64,000 bases of DNA, taken from JAJFUB01 sp964622325 (lineage in GTDB: Bacteria > Armatimonadota > Zipacnadia > Zipacnadales > UBA11051). Location of the stretch: positions 17,204-81,203 of the forward strand of contig CAZUOJ010000005.1 in NCBI GenBank assembly GCA_964622325.1. Reading direction: 5' to 3'. Positions 27,000-35,290 of the stretch are shown here, piece after piece. Position 1 is the first letter of the stretch. The number at the start of each line of letters is the position of its first letter. The notes under the pieces were generated by a model. It was given only the letters and a program-made list of their open reading frames with translations, ran no database searches and was not told where the DNA came from. The position numbers were made by a program, and so were the translations under genes.

Positions 27000-28271
27000 A
27001 TGAAAGTGCTTGTAGTTGGTGCCGGCGGGCGCGAACATGCCCTGTGCTGGAAAATCGCGCAGAGCCCTCTATGCGAAAAATTGTATTGTGCGCCAGGCAA
27101 TGCCGGCACAGCCCAGATTGCTGAAAATGTGCCCATTAGCGCCGAAGACATCCCGGCGCTGGCCGATTTCGCCGCCACACAAAAGATTGATTTAACAGTC
27201 GTGGGGCCAGAACGTCCGCTCATTCGAGGCATTGTGGATGAATTTCGGCGGCAGGGATTGCCTATTTATGGGCCGACAGCCGCCGCTGCCCGCCTGGAAG
27301 GCTCCAAGGCCTTCACAGATGAGCTGCTGCATCGCTACGGCATTTCGCGCAAGCGCTTCGCCGTGTTTACGGATTTTGCCCAGGCGCGGGAATATGTGCG
27401 CCAACAGGGCGCGCCTATTGTCGTCAAGGCCGACGGCGACGCTTTTGGAAAAGGCGTCAAAGTGGCGGCCACGCTGCAGGAAGCGGAGGAATTTCTCCAG
27501 CGCTGCCTTGTGGAGAAGGAATTCGGGCCCGCCGGCGAGCGCGTTGTGATTGAAGAATGTCTAGAGGGCCCCGAATGCTCTATTAAAGTGTTTACAGACG
27601 GCGAAAATTTGCAGCCGATGGCGCCGTCGCAAGATCACAAACGCATCGGAGAAGGAGATACAGGCGAAAATACAGGCGGCATGGGCTGCTATTCGCCTGT
27701 GCCAGCTGTAGATGAGGCCCTGTTCCAGCGTATGATCGAGCAAATTATTCAGCCCACGCTGCGGGCAATGGCTGCCGAAGGGCATCCCTACACTGGCACG
27801 CTTTATGGCGGGATGATTCTAACAGCCCAGGGGCCCGAAATTCTGGAATACAATTGTCGTTTTGGCGATCCGGAGACGCAAGTCGTGTTGCCGCGCCTGC
27901 AAAGCGATTTGCTGGAGATATTGCTTGCGGCTGTAGAGGGGCGAATGGCGGATATAAAGCCGCAATGGACGCCGCAGGCCTGTATCTGTGTTGTGATTGC
28001 TTCGGCGGGCTATCCGGGGGCTTATGAGAAGGGGAAGATTATCTCGGGGCTAGAAGCGGCGCAAGCGGATCCGCTTGTGCAGATTTTTCATGCTGGCACA
28101 GCGGAGCAAGAGGGGAAAATAGTTACGGCTGGCGGGCGCGTTTTGGGCGTCACGGCGCTTGGGGATACATTGCGCGAGGCGCGTGATAGAGCCTATGCGG
28201 CCATTGAGCATATTCATTTTGAGGGGATGTATTATCGACGCGATATTGGCTGGCGTGCCCTGTCTGGCTAA
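27000..28271 (+). CDS. purD: phosphoribosylamine-glycine ligase
   Basis: 423 residues, standard length. It joins glycine to 5-phosphoribosylamine using ATP (second step of de novo purine synthesis). The start MKVLVVGAGGREHALCWKIA is the family hallmark. The ATP-grasp core includes APIVVKADGDAFGKGV, and the metal-binding LEYNCRFGDPETQ sequence is intact. It starts 3 bp after dnaB, so it is likely cotranscribed, and purE follows after 96 bp. Confidence 0.97.
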   Translation: MKVLVVGAGGREHALCWKIAQSPLCEKLYCAPGNAGTAQIAENVPISAEDIPALADFAATQKIDLTVVGPERPLIRGIVDEFRRQGLPIYGPTAAAARLEGSKAFTDELLHRYGISRKRFAVFTDFAQAREYVRQQGAPIVVKADGDAFGKGVKVAATLQEAEEFLQRCLVEKEFGPAGERVVIEECLEGPECSIKVFTDGENLQPMAPSQDHKRIGEGDTGENTGGMGCYSPVPAVDEALFQRMIEQIIQPTLRAMAAEGHPYTGTLYGGMILTAQGPEILEYNCRFGDPETQVVLPRLQSDLLEILLAAVEGRMADIKPQWTPQACICVVIASAGYPGAYEKGKIISGLEAAQADPLVQIFHAGTAEQEGKIVTAGGRVLGVTALGDTLREARDRAYAAIEHIHFEGMYYRRDIGWRALSG

Positions 28272-28367
28272 ACACATCGCGGAATAGCACAAGCAGGAAT
28301 TTTTGAGCATGAATTGTATGGCCTGATAGACAGGATTTGATAACGAATAAGGAGAGTAAAGACACGA

Positions 28368-28856
28368 ATGGCGCTCGTGGGCATTGTAATGGGCAGCGAT
28401 TCAGATGCGGCCGTGATGAAGGAGGCGGCCAACATTTTGCGGGAATTGGGCATCAGCTATGAGGCGACAGTGGCGTCAGCCCATCGCACGCCGGAACGCG
28501 CCGCCGAATGGGCGCGGACGGCGGCGGAGCGCGGCGTGAAAGTCATTATCGCCGGCGCGGGCCAGGCTGCACATTTGCCGGGCGTTCTGGCCGCCTACAC
28601 GACATTGCCGATCATTGGCGTGCCCATTAATGCGAGCCCTTTGCAAGGCGTGGACGCGCTTTATGCGATTGTGCAAATGCCATCGGGCGTGCCTGTTGCT
28701 ACTGTGGGCATTAACAATGCGCGCAATGCGGGCCTATTGGCGGCGGAGATTTTAGCGTTGCAGGACGAGGCCCTGGCGCAGCGACTGCGTGATTTGCGCG
28801 CCCAAATGGCGGCGCAAGTGGCGGCAAAGGCCGAAAAAGTGGCGCAAGAGCTTTAG
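28368..28856 (+). CDS. purE: 5-(carboxyamino)imidazole ribonucleotide mutase
   Basis: 162 residues. It rearranges N5-CAIR to CAIR in purine synthesis (or carboxylates AIR directly in class II enzymes). The conserved MGSDSDAAVMKEAA, the catalytic-site SAHRTPE and IIAGAGQAAHLPGV are all present. The ATG has AAGGAGAG upstream. No purK is in the window; a class I enzyme needs PurK elsewhere, and the class cannot be settled by eye. Confidence 0.96.
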   Translation: MALVGIVMGSDSDAAVMKEAANILRELGISYEATVASAHRTPERAAEWARTAAERGVKVIIAGAGQAAHLPGVLAAYTTLPIIGVPINASPLQGVDALYAIVQMPSGVPVATVGINNARNAGLLAAEILALQDEALAQRLRDLRAQMAAQVAAKAEKVAQEL

Positions 28857-28905
28857 AGCCCGGGCGAAAACGTACACAATGTAGCCCCCTGAAGAGGGCA
28901 AAAAG

Positions 28906-30384
28906 ATGGATCATTGGGCAGCCACATACAGCGAGATGAGCATTGAGGCGGACTCCCCGGAGGCGGATTTCTGGCGCGATAGCTGCGGCGTCTTTGGCAT
29001 TTATGCGCCGGGGGAGGATGTCGCCAATTATACCTTTTTTGCCTTATATGCGCTGCAGCATCGCGGCCAGGAGGGCGCGGGCATTGCCGTGTGGGACGGC
29101 AAACAATTGCGCCATCATCGGGGGCTGGGCCTGGCGGCGCAAGTCTTTAATGAGCAAATCCTGCGCAGCATGCGCGGGGACATTGCGCTCGGGCATGTCC
29201 GCTATTCCACAACGGGCAGCAATACGCTTGTCAATACACAGCCCATTGTGGGGGAGGGCAAATGGGGGCCTTTTGCGGTCGCTCATAACGGCAATCTGAT
29301 TAACACGCGGGCGCTGCGGGCGGATTTGGAGGCGCGCGGCGTGCAATTTTCCGCCACAAGCGATACAGAAGTCATTGTGCGGCTGATTGAAGCCATGAAT
29401 GCCGACACGATTGAGGAGGCGGTGGCGGCCGCGATGCAGCATATGCGCGGCGCCTATTCATTGGGGATTTTGGCGCCCGGGAAGCTTTTGGCGGTCCGCG
29501 ATCCGCATGGCGTGCGGCCCCTGGCGATTGGACAGCTCAATAGCCTGGGCTATGTTCTGGCTTCGGAAACATGCGCTTTCCATGTCATTGGGGCGGATTT
29601 TGTCCGGGAAGTGCAGCCGGGCGAAATTGTCACAGTGGGGCCCCAGGGCTTGACGGCGTTCCAGGCCGTGGAGCCCGGCCGCAAAGCCTGCTGCATCTTT
29701 GAATTCATCTATTTTGCCCGCCCGGACAGCCACATTTATGGCAAATCCATTTATATGGCGCGCTTGCGCATGGGACATTTGCTGGCACAGCAGGCGCCGG
29801 CAGAGGCGGATCTAGTGATTCCGGTGCCCGAAAGCGCCCTGCCGCACGCAATGGGCTATGCACAAGTTTCTCACATCCCCTACGGCGAAGGCCTGATCAA
29901 AAATCGCTACATCTTCCGGACTTTTATTGCGCCGGATCAGCGGCTGCGGGAGCTGGGCGTTAAAATGAAGCTCTCGCCTTTGCGCGAAAATCTGGCGGGG
30001 CGGCGTATTGTAGTTGTGGATGACAGCATTGTACGCGGCACGACGACGAAGCCGGAAGTGGAGCTCTTGCGCGAAGCCGGCGCCCGTGAAATTCATCTGC
30101 GCATCAGTTCCCCGCCAATTAAATATCCGTGTTTTTATGGGATTGACACTTCAGCGGGCCGCAAGGAGCTTATCGCCGCGCGGATGAGCGTGCCCGAAAT
30201 TCGGGACTTTTTGAACGCCGATTCGCTGGAATATCTGAGCCTGAAAAATCTTATCAAAGCAGTGGGCTTGCCCAAAACAAACTTTTGCACAGCCTGCTTT
30301 GATCGGCATTATCCTATTCCCGTGCCACGGGAATTGAAAGCGACAAAATTCGCTTTGGAAACGCCCGCTTCGGCCGCCCGCTAA
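28906..30384 (+). CDS. purF: amidophosphoribosyltransferase (Fe-S type)
   Basis: 492 residues. It catalyses the first committed step of purine synthesis, PRPP plus glutamine to phosphoribosylamine. Cys27 in RDSCGVFGIY is the glutaminase nucleophile, exposed after removal of a propeptide. The PRPP-binding loop is VVVDDSIVRGTTTK. Cys residues in KACCIFEFIYFARPDS, KYPCFYGIDTS and NFCTACFDRHYP match those that hold the 4Fe-4S cluster of Bacillus PurF. An ATG ten codons on (28936) is an alternative start. The gene ends facing the minus-strand SIS gene. Confidence 0.96.
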   Translation: MDHWAATYSEMSIEADSPEADFWRDSCGVFGIYAPGEDVANYTFFALYALQHRGQEGAGIAVWDGKQLRHHRGLGLAAQVFNEQILRSMRGDIALGHVRYSTTGSNTLVNTQPIVGEGKWGPFAVAHNGNLINTRALRADLEARGVQFSATSDTEVIVRLIEAMNADTIEEAVAAAMQHMRGAYSLGILAPGKLLAVRDPHGVRPLAIGQLNSLGYVLASETCAFHVIGADFVREVQPGEIVTVGPQGLTAFQAVEPGRKACCIFEFIYFARPDSHIYGKSIYMARLRMGHLLAQQAPAEADLVIPVPESALPHAMGYAQVSHIPYGEGLIKNRYIFRTFIAPDQRLRELGVKMKLSPLRENLAGRRIVVVDDSIVRGTTTKPEVELLREAGAREIHLRISSPPIKYPCFYGIDTSAGRKELIAARMSVPEIRDFLNADSLEYLSLKNLIKAVGLPKTNFCTACFDRHYPIPVPRELKATKFALETPASAAR

Positions 30385-30457
30385 TTTTTCTTTGCCCGTT
30401 GCCCCAAGCCGGATCCCCTCAGGCTGCAGCAATAGCCGTGAGAAATCCGTTGTATCC

Positions 30458-31516
30458 CTAAAATGTCATTGTGATTTTGCGCAGGCCGCGAGGCTTGTCG
30501 GGATCCAGATCCTTGTGGACAGCGAGATAATAGGCGAAAAGCTGTCCTGCCACTGCCAGAGCCATCGGCGACCAGAAAGAGCGGCCCAGGGGCGGCATTT
30601 TCATCGGCACGCGCGCCAAAGACAGCGCATCGTCATCATCCGAAAAAATGATCATCTCGCCCTCGCGGGCTTTGACGGCTTCGCCCACTTCCAGCATGGA
30701 GCCGAGCGCCGGGCCCTGCGGCGCAAACAGAAACACAGGATCCCCGGGCTCCAACGCCGCGATTGGCCCATGCAAATAATCCGCCGCGCTCCACGCTTCG
30801 GCTGTTACGGCACAACATTCCTGCAGCTTCAAGCCGACTTCCTGGGCTGTCGCAAAATTCACGCCCCGCCCCAATAAAGTGCATTTTTCCATATAACGAT
30901 AGCGTTCACTGCGGCTGACAATCCACGGCTCTAAATCGGCCAGCACTTGCTCAATCACATCTGGCACATGCCCAATGGCTTCCAGCATATCTTTGCGTTC
31001 CGCCCAATGCGCCGCCAGCAAATACAGCACGGCTAATGTTGTCGTATATGTTTTCGTGGCCGCGATAGCCTTCTCTTCCTGAGCATGTGTCAAGAGAACA
31101 TTTTCTGACGCCTGTACAATCGGCGATTCGGCTGTGTTCGTAATCGCCAATGTCATGGCGCCGCGCTGCCGGGCATGCTGCAGGACTTCAATCACATCTG
31201 TCGCCTTGCCCGATTGGGAAATGCCCATCACAAGCACATCCTCAAAACGTAGCGGGCTTTCATATAGCGTCAACAACGAGGGCGCAGCCGGCGCTACAAT
31301 CAAGCCATTTACAGCGCCCAGCAAATAACGTAAATAAGTGCCAGCCGCGTCAGAAGTCCCCCGGGCCGCTAACAGCACAAGCCGCGGCTGTTGGGCGCGC
31401 AGATCCGCAGCTACAGCAGCAATATGAGCCTGCTCACGGGCGATTGTCTCCCGAATCGCCTGTGGCTGCTCGTGGATTTCCCGCAGCATATGATGCGCAT
31501 ATTCGCGTGCGGACAT
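30458..31516 (-). CDS. SIS-domain sugar isomerase/deaminase (GlmS C-terminal-like, no glutaminase domain)
   Basis: 352 residues with two SIS domains (about 45-175 and 205-340). It resembles the isomerase half of GlmS, with LLAARGTSDAAGTYLRY, VMGISQSGKATDV, and the C-terminal tail DPDKPRGLRKITMT typical of GlmS relatives. The glutaminase domain is absent, so it is more likely a glucosamine-6-phosphate deaminase of the NagB-II kind or an AgaS/FrlB-like enzyme acting on phosphorylated amino sugars. GGGGAGG lies shortly upstream of the ATG. It stands alone, convergent with purF. Confidence 0.83.
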   Translation of the reverse strand: MSAREYAHHMLREIHEQPQAIRETIAREQAHIAAVAADLRAQQPRLVLLAARGTSDAAGTYLRYLLGAVNGLIVAPAAPSLLTLYESPLRFEDVLVMGISQSGKATDVIEVLQHARQRGAMTLAITNTAESPIVQASENVLLTHAQEEKAIAATKTYTTTLAVLYLLAAHWAERKDMLEAIGHVPDVIEQVLADLEPWIVSRSERYRYMEKCTLLGRGVNFATAQEVGLKLQECCAVTAEAWSAADYLHGPIAALEPGDPVFLFAPQGPALGSMLEVGEAVKAREGEMIIFSDDDDALSLARVPMKMPPLGRSFWSPMALAVAGQLFAYYLAVHKDLDPDKPRGLRKITMTF

Positions 31517-31713
31517 TTATCCACTTCCTCCCCTGTGTGATGGCCGTGATATCTGCTCACATCACATTTAATTTATCCTTCTTGCTCCTTTCTGTAAAGA
31601 GAAAAGCTTTTGGCTTCACTGAGCAAGAAAAGATTTACAGGAACGTCGCGAGGCTCCCGGCGTAAAGCTTCAAATCTTTCGCCCAGGAATTATAATTTCT
31701 GCCGCAGGCCTTT

Positions 31714-32568
31714 TCAGGGGGCAGCCGCCTTCCGTTCGCGCAGCCATAAATATCCCCGCGCCAAAGCATAGCTGCTGGCCGAAAGCAGCGCCGCCATCGC
31801 GCTGACGGAAAAGCGCGCATAAAAAGAAATCAGTAGAGCCAGCAGCCCGGATAGCAAGGCCACACAAAATGCATAGCAAACAACGCGGCGCGCAGAATGG
31901 GCAATCAATTTGGCTGTAGCCGCCGGCGCCACCAGCATAGCAAAGACAACAATCGCGCCCACGCTTTTAAGCAACACAGCCGTAGATAAGCCCATGAGGG
32001 CAAACAGAAGATAATTGTAGCTGGAGGCGCGCAGGCCAAAGGCCTGCGCGCCTTCCAAATCAAAGGAAATAAACACAAAGGGATTCCAGAAAGCGACAAA
32101 GCAAAACGCGACAAATGCCGTGCCCAGCCCCAGGAGCCATAAATCCTGCTGAGTCAGCAAAAGCAGATCTCCCAGCAAAATGCCCCAGACGCGCGCGGCG
32201 GATTCGGGAATCAGCGAAATCAGCAAGACAGCCAGCGCCATCGCGAAAGCAAAGCCCACGCCAATCAAAACATCTGTTTCGCGCTGGCTGGAGCGTTCGG
32301 CACCTACAGCGGCCCACAGGGCAAGGCCAACAGCGGCAGCGGCGCCTCCTAATATGGGGCTGAAATCAAAGGCGGCGAGCGGGCCCCCAATCACTAACAT
32401 CAGGGCTGCGCCCGCCAAAGCCGCATGTGCTGCCCCAGAGATCAAAAAGGCCGCCCCCCGAAATGTCGCAAAAGCGCCCGTTAATGCGGCATGGACAGCG
32501 ATGAACACAATGCCCAACAGGGCGCGTCCGACAAAAGGCGAGCTTAGATAGTCTGCCAGCTCAGCCAT
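31714..32568 (-). CDS. zinc/manganese-type ABC transporter permease (ABC-3 family)
   Basis: 284 residues with about eight hydrophobic segments. The order and motifs (FRGAAFLISGAAHAALAGAA near the N-terminus, DLEGAQAFGLRA, and LLKSVGAIVVFAMLVAPAAT) match the ZnuB/MntB/TroC family of metal permeases. It forms the inner-membrane channel for import of Zn2+, Mn2+ or Fe2+. The gene overlaps the ATPase gene by 8 bp, showing translational coupling. No solute-binding protein gene is nearby. Confidence 0.9.
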   Translation of the reverse strand: MAELADYLSSPFVGRALLGIVFIAVHAALTGAFATFRGAAFLISGAAHAALAGAALMLVIGGPLAAFDFSPILGGAAAAVGLALWAAVGAERSSQRETDVLIGVGFAFAMALAVLLISLIPESAARVWGILLGDLLLLTQQDLWLLGLGTAFVAFCFVAFWNPFVFISFDLEGAQAFGLRASSYNYLLFALMGLSTAVLLKSVGAIVVFAMLVAPAATAKLIAHSARRVVCYAFCVALLSGLLALLISFYARFSVSAMAALLSASSYALARGYLWLRERKAAAP

Positions 32569-33367
32569 GTTGCGTTTCCGTTAAGGGATGCAAATAGCCT
32601 TCCTCACACACAAGAATCGGCACAGCGCGGCCATAGGCTTCCTGCAAAAGATCCGGCCTCAACACATCCGCCGGCGTGCCAAAAGCAATCATGCGTGTAT
32701 TGAGCAATAAAATGCGATCCAGCGAATGCACAAGCGGATTAATATCATGCACGACAGTCAGCACTGTTACGCCTTTATCCCGTGTCAGCCATTGCAGCAG
32801 ACTCAGAATTGTTTGCGAGCTGCGCGCATCTACAGCCGCAAAGGGCTCATCCGCCACGAGCACAACAGGATCCACAACAAGGGCGCGGGCAATGAGAGCG
32901 CGCTGCTGTTGTCCTCCGCTTAAAACGGCGAAAGGACGAGAGGCTAAATCGGACAATTCCACAAGCTCCAGCGCCCGATGGATGCGGCGGCGGATTTCAG
33001 CTCCGCTCAGCTGCCCGGCATAGCGACAGGCTGCCGCCATCCCCACAACATCGCGCACACGGACAGGCATGGCCTGATTCACAGTGCGATGTTGCGGGAC
33101 ATAGCCAATCCGATGATGGATATGACTCCGTGGGCTAAAGGGCGGCTGGCCCTCCACTAAAATTTCTCCCTGTGTGGGCCGCAAAACGCCCAGCAACAAT
33201 TTTACAAATGTTGTTTTGCCGGCGCCATTAGGGCCAATGACAGCCACAAATTGCCCGCGTTGGATGGATAACGTCACATCCTGCAAAGCCAATGTGGGCG
33301 GCTGAGGATATACATATCCGAGCGCATGCGCCACAATGATATCTTCTTCCGCGCTTGTCTGCGGCAT
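32561..33367 (-). CDS. metal ABC transporter ATP-binding protein
   Basis: 268 residues from ATG 33367; a TTG three codons earlier (33376) is possible. Walker A is GPNGAGKTT (residues 45-53), the signature is LSGGQQQR and Walker B is VVLVADEP. It resembles ZnuC/TroB ATPases and overlaps the permease gene by 8 bp. AGGA lies about 10 nt upstream of the ATG. The metal is not determined; zinc, manganese or iron are all possible. Confidence 0.9.
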   Translation of the reverse strand: MPQTSAEEDIIVAHALGYVYPQPPTLALQDVTLSIQRGQFVAVIGPNGAGKTTFVKLLLGVLRPTQGEILVEGQPPFSPRSHIHHRIGYVPQHRTVNQAMPVRVRDVVGMAAACRYAGQLSGAEIRRRIHRALELVELSDLASRPFAVLSGGQQQRALIARALVVDPVVLVADEPFAAVDARSSQTILSLLQWLTRDKGVTVLTVVHDINPLVHSLDRILLLNTRMIAFGTPADVLRPDLLQEAYGRAVPILVCEEGYLHPLTETQHG

Positions 33368-33429
33368 CTTTGCCAATCCTATTTATTTCCTTGTCGGGAT
33401 AATGTTGTCCATGAAAAGCTTTTGATATC

Positions 33430-34335
33430 TTAATCTTCTCTTGTGGGGGAGATGTACAGTCGCTGCTTTTTGCGCTTTATCCAGAAAAGGACAATCGCCA
33501 GCGGCGCCCACACAATCGCTCCCGGCAAGGCAATGTAAATGATGGCCACAACAATGTGACGCAGGCCGTTCAAAAGCGCCCGCCAGGCCTTCTGCAAATG
33601 ATAGCCCAGATTCCAGGGCCCCAGCGGCCCCACGCCGGCCGGAATTATCTCCTCTAATTGTATCGTGAGCGTCGCCAGCGTCACGCGATCCCGCAAAAAG
33701 CGCAGCTCGCCTTCAGCCTGTTCTATTTGCTCCCGCACTTCCCATAGTCTCTTTTCCACAGCCAGCAAATCCGCTAGGCGCGCCTGCTTTTGCATTAATT
33801 GCAAAAGCGCCTGCTCTTCGGCGCGGCGGACTTTCAGACGCGCCTGCAAATCCTGCCACTGCTTTGTGACATCTTCTCTTTCGACAAGATCATGCGTGAC
33901 ATCGCCCAATTCTTTTGCGCCTGTATGCAATTTTTCGAATTGATCCGCCGGCACACGAATGCGCACATCCGCCCGCCGCCATTGCTCCCCTGCAACGACG
34001 CTTTTATGCGCAAAGAAGCCATCTGTTTGCTGCACAAGCTGATGCAAGGCCGCTAAAGCCTCATCCAGATTTTTGACACGAATGGACATTTCGCCATTTG
34101 TGATAATTTTGCGTCCAGCAGCGGGAGAGGCTGTATCGCTTGAGGCCACAGTCTCCTCGCTCCCTGCTTGTTTGTCGCTTTCAGCGGGAGCAGCAGCAAG
34201 AAAAGCGCGTTCCTTAAATTCGGGTCGGGAGGCCGCTTGTCCCCCCAGCCTTCCCATAAGCGGAATAAACAATAACAAGAACACAAACAGCCCGAAAACA
34301 GCCCCAACGAGCCATAAGATTTTGCGGGATTTCAT
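33430..34335 (-). CDS. DUF4349-family membrane protein
   Basis: 301 residues from ATG 34335, which follows GAGGAG. One membrane helix at residues about 6-27 is followed by an extracytoplasmic region with the DUF4349 opening (KIITNGEMSIRVKNLDEAL), a coiled coil (about 145-215) and a second membrane helix near 255-280 ending in a basic tail (FWIKRKKQRLY). The function of the family is unknown; members are thought to be envelope proteins. It lies between a phosphatase gene and the metal ABC pair on the same strand, with no evident link to either. Confidence 0.82.
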   Translation of the reverse strand: MKSRKILWLVGAVFGLFVFLLLFIPLMGRLGGQAASRPEFKERAFLAAAPAESDKQAGSEETVASSDTASPAAGRKIITNGEMSIRVKNLDEALAALHQLVQQTDGFFAHKSVVAGEQWRRADVRIRVPADQFEKLHTGAKELGDVTHDLVEREDVTKQWQDLQARLKVRRAEEQALLQLMQKQARLADLLAVEKRLWEVREQIEQAEGELRFLRDRVTLATLTIQLEEIIPAGVGPLGPWNLGYHLQKAWRALLNGLRHIVVAIIYIALPGAIVWAPLAIVLFWIKRKKQRLYISPTRED

Positions 34336-34391
34336 ACGCTGCTCCTCTTCCAACAAGCTTATTAAATTTAATTTATTAGAGGACAGCACAG

Positions 34392-35120
34392 CTATTTTTC
34401 TTCCCGTTGGGACAAAGGCCAAAACGCGCCCACAATTTCCCCAGGATTGTGCTGCGTGAGCTGCGCAAATAATTCGGGCTGGCGGGAAAGCGCCTTTTGC
34501 GCAATGGAGAGCACGGGCGGCCGTCGTGATGTGTCATGCCCGTCGCTGGCCAAAAAATCCACAAAGCCTCGCTGCAGCAAACGCCAGGCATATCGGCGGC
34601 CCAGCCAGCCGCCCCCCAGACTAGAGGCGTTCATCTGCAGGCGATAGCCGCGCGCACGCCATTCTTGTAATATTTGTGGCTTGGCGCGCAAAAATACAAC
34701 ACGTTCAATATGCGCAATAACAGGAATATAGTTGGCAAGCTGCAGACGAAAGAAAAGCTCCTCATAAAAAGCGGGAGGGCTGGCCCCGTAAAGCTCCACA
34801 AGGACATAAGGGCTTTGGGCGCCTAATGTGAGCACGCGGCCCGCGGAGAGCGCCTCCAATAGCTCAGGCATAGCAGGCAATTCCGCTCCGGGCAAAATTT
34901 GCAACGGGATATTTTCCGTAGCTAATTTATTGTTAAGCTGCTGCACGAGCGCTTGTATCTGTGCTGGATCCGGATAATCTAATGTGGGCAACACATGCGG
35001 CGTGGCCACAATACAGCGAATGCCATCAGCTGCCGCCCGACGCGCCATCGCTAAAGACTCCTCCCAGTTTGCGGGGCCATCATCGATCCCAGGCAAGATA
35101 TGACAGTGGATGTCTATCAT
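34392..35120 (-). CDS. CpsB/YwqE-type tyrosine-protein phosphatase (PHP fold)
   Basis: 242 residues. The start MIDIHCHILPGIDDG holds the metal ligands His5, His7 and Asp residues typical of CpsB/CapC/YwqE phosphatases; other ligands are in VATPHVLPTL, IPVIAHIERV and LASDGHDTSRRP. These manganese enzymes remove phosphate from tyrosine kinases that control capsule export. No kinase or capsule genes are nearby. ATG 35126, two codons earlier, is an alternative start. No good Shine-Dalgarno sequence precedes either start, while a strong promoter lies immediately upstream. Confidence 0.83.
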   Translation of the reverse strand: MIDIHCHILPGIDDGPANWEESLAMARRAAADGIRCIVATPHVLPTLDYPDPAQIQALVQQLNNKLATENIPLQILPGAELPAMPELLEALSAGRVLTLGAQSPYVLVELYGASPPAFYEELFFRLQLANYIPVIAHIERVVFLRAKPQILQEWRARGYRLQMNASSLGGGWLGRRYAWRLLQRGFVDFLASDGHDTSRRPPVLSIAQKALSRQPELFAQLTQHNPGEIVGAFWPLSQREEK

Positions 35121-35135
35121 GCTCATTCTTGAAAG

Positions 35136-35164
35136 ATTATACGGGGCCAGCAATAAGCCCACAA
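35136..35164 (-). promoter_or_regulatory. strong sigma-70-type promoter, near-leaderless, for the phosphatase gene
   Basis: On the minus strand, TTGTGG (35159-35164) and a perfect TATAAT (35136-35141) are spaced by 17 bp. Only 9 bp separate the -10 box from ATG 35126 and 15 bp from ATG 35120, so the mRNA would start at or a few bases before the start codon. Confidence 0.55.
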
Positions 35165-35290
35165 GCGCCCAGCTTTTATCTGTAGCCGTCTTATCTCAAG
35201 AAAAAGAAACAATTGTTAATGCTAATAAAATAAAATGTGTCTATCCATTGCTAGATTGTTGTTGCGAAAGCTTAAGCCATTTCTTAAAGA

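Noticed and set aside
30385..30457. Terminator between purF and the SIS gene
   Set aside because: The convergent position suggests one, but no stable hairpin with a T-run was found.
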